The notes below the pieces were generated by a model. That model saw nothing but the letters and a program-made list of their open reading frames with translations. It was not told the DNA's origin and did not search any database. DNA of 64,000 nucleotides from JAJTZA01 sp041744075 (GTDB taxonomy: Bacteria; Verrucomicrobiota; Verrucomicrobiia; Chthoniobacterales; Terrimicrobiaceae): the NCBI GenBank assembly GCA_041744075.1, contig JBGTLQ010000167.1, positions 5,477 through 69,476 of the forward strand, written 5' to 3'. Positions 61,334-64,000 of the stretch are shown here, one piece after another. The position numbers and the translations under genes were made by a program. Numbering within the stretch: position 1 is the stretch's first letter; each line of letters begins with the position of its first letter.

Positions 61334-61418
61334 GATCACATCATACGAAAAGCCAACGGTGGCCTCAATGGGGTGTATCACCCAGAGTGGCAAGCCGCAC
61401 CTGGATTTCCTCAATCTT

Positions 61419-61787
61419 CTAACTGGCCAACTTGGAAGCCATCTCAGCAAACCGTTTCGCGGCGTAGGCACTGAAGGCCGGCTTGAGCATGGGAACAGCG
61501 ATCCTAAAAATGGTGAGGAAAACCCCCAACAGACCGGCAGGGCTTTTTATGGTCTTTTTGATCGCACCCTTTTTGTCTTTTCCAACGGTGACCACACGGG
61601 TTTTTGTTTTAGGGCCGGCGATGATCCAACCCAACGCAGCGGCCCCGCCCAACCAAGCGTAAGGGTGACGGCTAAACGTTCTGCCAAGCTTGGTTGAAAC
61701 ATTTAGCTCTTGCTTGACCGCCCCAAAATCGCGAGCAATCGCCAAACGGCTTCGGCTGATTTCTGAAAGAAGTTCGTCTTTTGTCAT
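61419..61787 (-). CDS. YqjK-like small protein of the YqjD/YqjE cluster
   Basis: 122 residues. A helical N-terminus (DELLSEISRSRLAIARDFGA) precedes a hydrophobic patch (YAWLGGAAALGWIIAG) and a second hydrophobic segment near residue 85-100 (LLGVFLTIFRIAVPML). Its start overlaps the stop of the preceding holin-like gene by 4 bases. Position and small size match the third member of YqjD-YqjE-YqjK clusters, though sequence evidence is modest. Confidence 0.6.
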   Translation of the reverse strand: MTKDELLSEISRSRLAIARDFGAVKQELNVSTKLGRTFSRHPYAWLGGAAALGWIIAGPKTKTRVVTVGKDKKGAIKKTIKSPAGLLGVFLTIFRIAVPMLKPAFSAYAAKRFAEMASKLAS

Positions 61788-62191
61788 GGCTTCACTGATT
61801 TCAGAGATTCCAAATCCTTGCGGATTTCAGCAGAAGTTGCTGCAAACACCGGGGTCTTCAGATGACGTTTCACATGGGTGGCGCAGAGAAAGGCCACCAA
61901 AAAGTGGAGAAGCGCCAAAAGGCCAAGAAAGATCCAAAACCACGCCAGCCCAAAAAGGGTTCCGATCAAAAAGACCACAAACAACAGCATCAGGAAGTAC
62001 CCAAAGACCAAGAAGATCAGGGCCGCAATTAGCATCACCGCCAATCGCACATACAACCCGGCTGCTTCCTTCCCCTCGATCCCGGCAAGTTCCACGACGG
62101 CCATCACATGACGGCCCGCTGAACCCCAAAAGCTCAGCAGTCCGGCTGTGAGTCCCCGCGAATTCTGCGGGGACGTGGAAGGATCGGGCAT
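61784..62191 (-). CDS. YqjE-like (phage-holin-superfamily) membrane protein
   Basis: 135 residues with two central membrane segments (LMIAALIFLVFGYFLMLLFV; GLAWFWIFLGLLALLHFLV). This DUF1469/YqjE type is often labelled a holin but is a cellular envelope protein found with YqjD. No phage genes are nearby. It lies 12 bases after the YqjD-like gene and overlaps the next gene by 4 bases. Confidence 0.75.
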   Translation of the reverse strand: MPDPSTSPQNSRGLTAGLLSFWGSAGRHVMAVVELAGIEGKEAAGLYVRLAVMLIAALIFLVFGYFLMLLFVVFLIGTLFGLAWFWIFLGLLALLHFLVAFLCATHVKRHLKTPVFAATSAEIRKDLESLKSVKP

Positions 62192-62203
62192 GATAAAGCC
62201 GCC

Positions 62204-62569
62204 TTAACGGCGGAAGATCACACCAACTACAAATCCGATGCCAACGGCAATTCCCACGGCTTTGATTGGGTTTTCACGGATGTAACTCTCCACGTCACCT
62301 TGCACGTTTTCTGCCTTGGCACGGTATTCGGAAGCCACTTGCTTCGCTTGGCCACGAATTTCGGAGACTTTGGCTGTGGCGGCATCCCCAAGATCTTTGG
62401 CAGCCGCACCGAGGTGCTCTTTGCCTGTCTCGATGACTGTGCCAGCGTGCTTCTTGACGGACTCACCAACCGCCTTGCTGGCCTCTGTGGCGGCATCAAA
62501 AGCCTTCTTGGCGTGGTCGGCTCCGCTCTCAAGTTTCTTTGCTGCTTCGCTGTTTTTGGTATCTGGCAT
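62204..62569 (-). CDS. YqjD/ElaB-like (DUF883) membrane-anchored protein
   Basis: 121 residues. A long Lys/Ala/Glu-rich helix (AKKAFDAATEASKAVGESVK) is followed by a C-terminal anchor, SYIRENPIKAVGIAVGIGFV then VGVIFRR. This is the DUF883 layout, in which the protein attaches ribosomes or other cargo to the inner membrane in stationary phase. It is first in the envelope-stress-like operon; a promoter with an inverted repeat lies just upstream. Confidence 0.85.
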   Translation of the reverse strand: MPDTKNSEAAKKLESGADHAKKAFDAATEASKAVGESVKKHAGTVIETGKEHLGAAAKDLGDAATAKVSEIRGQAKQVASEYRAKAENVQGDVESYIRENPIKAVGIAVGIGFVVGVIFRR

Positions 62570-62594
62570 AGTTATAGTTTGTTGTTGAATTTTG

Positions 62595-62646
62595 AGTATG
62601 ACACATCTCTTCAGGCTGACAAGCTTTCCCTGTCTGTGAAGAGATG
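62595..62646 (-). promoter_or_regulatory. Promoter and inverted repeat upstream of the YqjD-like operon
   Basis: Minus-strand TTGTCA (62617-62622) and CATACT (62595-62600) are 16 bases apart, 25 bases or more before the ATG at 62569. A perfect 10-bp inverted repeat (CATCTCTTCA at 62604-62613 and its complement at 62637-62646) places one arm between the boxes and the other upstream. That is a typical operator layout. Confidence 0.5.
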
Positions 62647-62803
62647 CGCCTCAACCCTGATGTGTGGGTAGGGTGTCTCCCGCATTCTTATGGCCTACTG
62701 CAAGAAAAGCCTTCCGACATGTCTCTGATTATGCGACGGACTCCCATCGCTAAAACTATGGAGAATATGGCAAGGGACCTCCATCCCCTACCAATCGACA
62801 AAG

Positions 62804-63418
62804 TCAGCCTTTTGGTGAGGCACCGGCGAGGCTCAGTGAGATTTCGATCACATCGGAGACCTTGTCGAGGTTTTCGCCTTCTTGGATTCCGAATTCGCCG
62901 CGGTTGATTTTGAAGTTGGTGCGCACAACCAAGAGGTCACCATCCACATCACCGCCACGATCCTTGAGGCGACCGGGGAGATAGGTCACATCGACTGGAA
63001 CCGTCACTTCTTTGGTGACGCCTTTGAGGGTGAAGGTTCCTTTGACGTCAGCTGTGCCCTGATTTCCATTTTGTTTGGTATTGAGGACTTCTATAATTTC
63101 AAAAGTGATTTCCGAATGTTTGTCGGTGTCCAACCAGTTAGCGCCGTGCATGTGTTCTTGCATCATGGGATTTGGCACCGTGAGAGACTTGGCATCAACG
63201 ATGATTTTTCCTGAGATTTTTTCGGGGGTTTTCGGGTCGGCCGTGATGGTGCCGCTGATCCCATTGGCTGTGCCGTTAATGGACTCCAGTGGTGCATCCA
63301 GCTTAAAGACGATGTTGTTGACGCCTTTGGGGTCTTTGAAGTCAAAGTTCATGGGCTGCGCCTGAAGACAGGCGCTGGTGAGAACGAGTGCGGCGAGGGC
63401 GATGTGTTGGCTTTTCAT
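62804..63418 (-). CDS. YceI-family exported lipid-binding protein
   Basis: 204 residues from the ATG at 63418, with a signal peptide (IALAALVLTSACLQAQ). The lipocalin-like YceI fold is indicated by MNFDFKDPKGVNNIVFKLDA, KHSEITFEIIEVLNT and GTFTLKGVTKEVTVPVDVTY. Family members bind isoprenoid or amphiphilic molecules in the periplasm. A cysteine within the signal (SAC) might form a lipobox. The ATG overlaps the stop of the small membrane protein gene upstream by 4 bases. Confidence 0.88.
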   Translation of the reverse strand: MKSQHIALAALVLTSACLQAQPMNFDFKDPKGVNNIVFKLDAPLESINGTANGISGTITADPKTPEKISGKIIVDAKSLTVPNPMMQEHMHGANWLDTDKHSEITFEIIEVLNTKQNGNQGTADVKGTFTLKGVTKEVTVPVDVTYLPGRLKDRGGDVDGDLLVVRTNFKINRGEFGIQEGENLDKVSDVIEISLSLAGASPKG

Positions 63419-63696
63419 GTGGTGTGAGTTTTGGATTTCCGTTTTAAGATAATGACTCCGGCAAAAATGCAAACGAAACCTGCTGCCAAAGCGGGAGCCA
63501 GGAGATCGATTCCGGGAACAAAGCGATTCACCTTTTCCGTGTATTCGATGCCAGTGATTTCGTCTTTTTTTGGGATTTCAATGTAGGATTTCGTCCATCC
63601 TGTGTTGGCACCAAGGACAGCCCAAATGGCGACCGATAAAAGAACCACCGCAATGCCAATGGCAATCACCGCGCGGGCAGGTCGGGGGGCACTCAT
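63415..63696 (-). CDS. Small membrane protein, family not recognised
   Basis: 93 residues. Two membrane segments (about 8-28, AVIAIGIAVVLLSVAIWAVL; about 66-83) flank an exported loop of about 35 residues (SYIEIPKKDEITGIEYTEKV). The C-terminus is basic. It overlaps both neighbours by 4 bases (NIL-domain gene upstream, YceI gene downstream), so the three form one operon. Confidence 0.6.
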   Translation of the reverse strand: MSAPRPARAVIAIGIAVVLLSVAIWAVLGANTGWTKSYIEIPKKDEITGIEYTEKVNRFVPGIDLLAPALAAGFVCIFAGVIILKRKSKTHTT

Positions 63697-63953
63697 CCTT
63701 CAATTGTGTTGATTTCGACGGGCTCAACCTTGATGCCAAGCTCTTCGAGCCAGGCAATCGCTTTTTTGATTTCGTCACGTTCACCCTGCAATTCCAGGGA
63801 GACAATCCCGATTTCGTCCGTGACGCTGGCCTGACGGACATTGGTTATCACGTCAAAGGCCTTGCCAAGTTCATGAATGACAGGTCGGGTGATCAACCGG
63901 GCTGGATACATCAGCCAAAGACGGGATTGTTGTGAGGACATCCTCAAAGACAT
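63693..63953 (-). CDS. NIL-domain protein
   Basis: 86 residues from the ATG at 63953. A second ATG at 63941 is equally possible, and neither has a clear Shine-Dalgarno. LWLMYPARLITRPVIHELGK followed by IGIVSLELQGERDEIKKAIA is a complete NIL domain, the small ferredoxin-like fold found at the C-terminus of MetN and in some ferredoxins. As a stand-alone protein it may bind a ligand such as methionine or serve a sulfur/Fe-S system. It heads the operon continuing into a membrane protein and YceI. Confidence 0.8.
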   Translation of the reverse strand: MSLRMSSQQSRLWLMYPARLITRPVIHELGKAFDVITNVRQASVTDEIGIVSLELQGERDEIKKAIAWLEELGIKVEPVEINTIEG

Positions 63954-64000
63954 AGACTGAGGGCAGTTGAAAAACAACCAAGAAGCTATTTCTCAACAGG

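Noticed and set aside
61784..62191. Phage holin suggesting a prophage
   Set aside because: The protein is the chromosomal YqjE type, sits with YqjD- and YqjK-like genes, and no phage structural, integrase or lysis genes are present.

Overview
The window reads as a chromosomal segment of a Verrucomicrobiota (PVC superphylum) bacterium. The main support is a complete PVC-type bacterial microcompartment (BMC) locus, as described for Planctomyces limnophilus and predicted in Verrucomicrobia. Secondary support comes from a PEP-CTERM relic (VPEP, membrane segment, RR tail), verrucomicrobial-style secreted proteins, a cysteine-free FmdB-like protein, a histone H1-like protein, and many starts with no obvious Shine-Dalgarno. 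I saw no prophage, CRISPR array or complete insertion sequence. The species cannot be named from this sequence alone.

Layout. 1-3.1 kb (minus): a methylmalonyl-CoA mutase small-subunit gene, cut by the left edge, behind a 5S-type carboxyltransferase. They share one promoter with a dyad between -35 and -10 and almost no leader. 3.2-5.6 kb (plus): two small membrane-anchored coiled-coil proteins and a CPA1 cation/proton antiporter. 5.6-12.7 kb (minus): a heterodimeric ABC exporter, rsmE, rplQ, rpoA and a BASS-family transporter. rplQ ends in a textbook terminator. 12.9-18.1 kb: a GAF-GGDEF diguanylate cyclase, a large secreted protein with a c-heme motif, and a DUF3300-like protein with C-terminal heptad repeats. 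18.3-26.4 kb: a HEAT/THUMP-like/methyltransferase fusion, a ClpX-like AAA+ protein without zinc domain, a DUF3352-like secreted protein, tRNA-Gly(GCC), an FmdB-like protein and a coiled-coil/TPR protein.

26.5-33.9 kb (plus) is one tightly overlapping cluster: rbfA, nrnA-like, truB, ribF, then an RND adaptor and RND pump. 33.9-36.7 kb holds bioD, an aminotransferase, an Lrp-type regulator and a divergent histone H1-like gene. 36.8-47.4 kb holds a MerR regulator, a Cache/HAMP adenylate cyclase, a four-helix-bundle gene bracketed by palindromes, a YtrA-type GntR/ABC operon, a PIN-PhoH protein, a peroxiredoxin, a PpiC lipoprotein and two methyltransferases. 47.4-50.6 kb is an accessory, partly degraded island: a frameshifted PEP-CTERM relic, an orphan AbrB-type protein, a REP/MITE-like hairpin, a YiiX-like lipoprotein, two unknown genes and repeat relics.

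50.65-58.7 kb is the BMC locus. On the minus strand, in transcription order, are pduL, BMC-H, BMC-H, an acetate-kinase family gene, BMC-H, BMC-P, a CoA-acylating aldehyde dehydrogenase, BMC-P, BMC-P, a class II aldolase and an LDH/MDH-family dehydrogenase. A DeoR-family regulator is divergent. By the published PVC model, the aldolase splits fuculose- or rhamnulose-1-phosphate into DHAP and lactaldehyde. The dehydrogenase, PduL and kinase then convert the aldehyde through lactyl-CoA and lactyl-phosphate to lactate with ATP gain, and the LDH-like enzyme recycles NADH inside the shell. The mutase/carboxyltransferase genes at the left edge suggest a separate propionate route. 59.1-64 kb holds leuA, an OmpA-family lipoprotein-like gene downstream of a YqjD/YqjE-like envelope-stress operon, a YceI protein, a small membrane protein and a NIL-domain protein.
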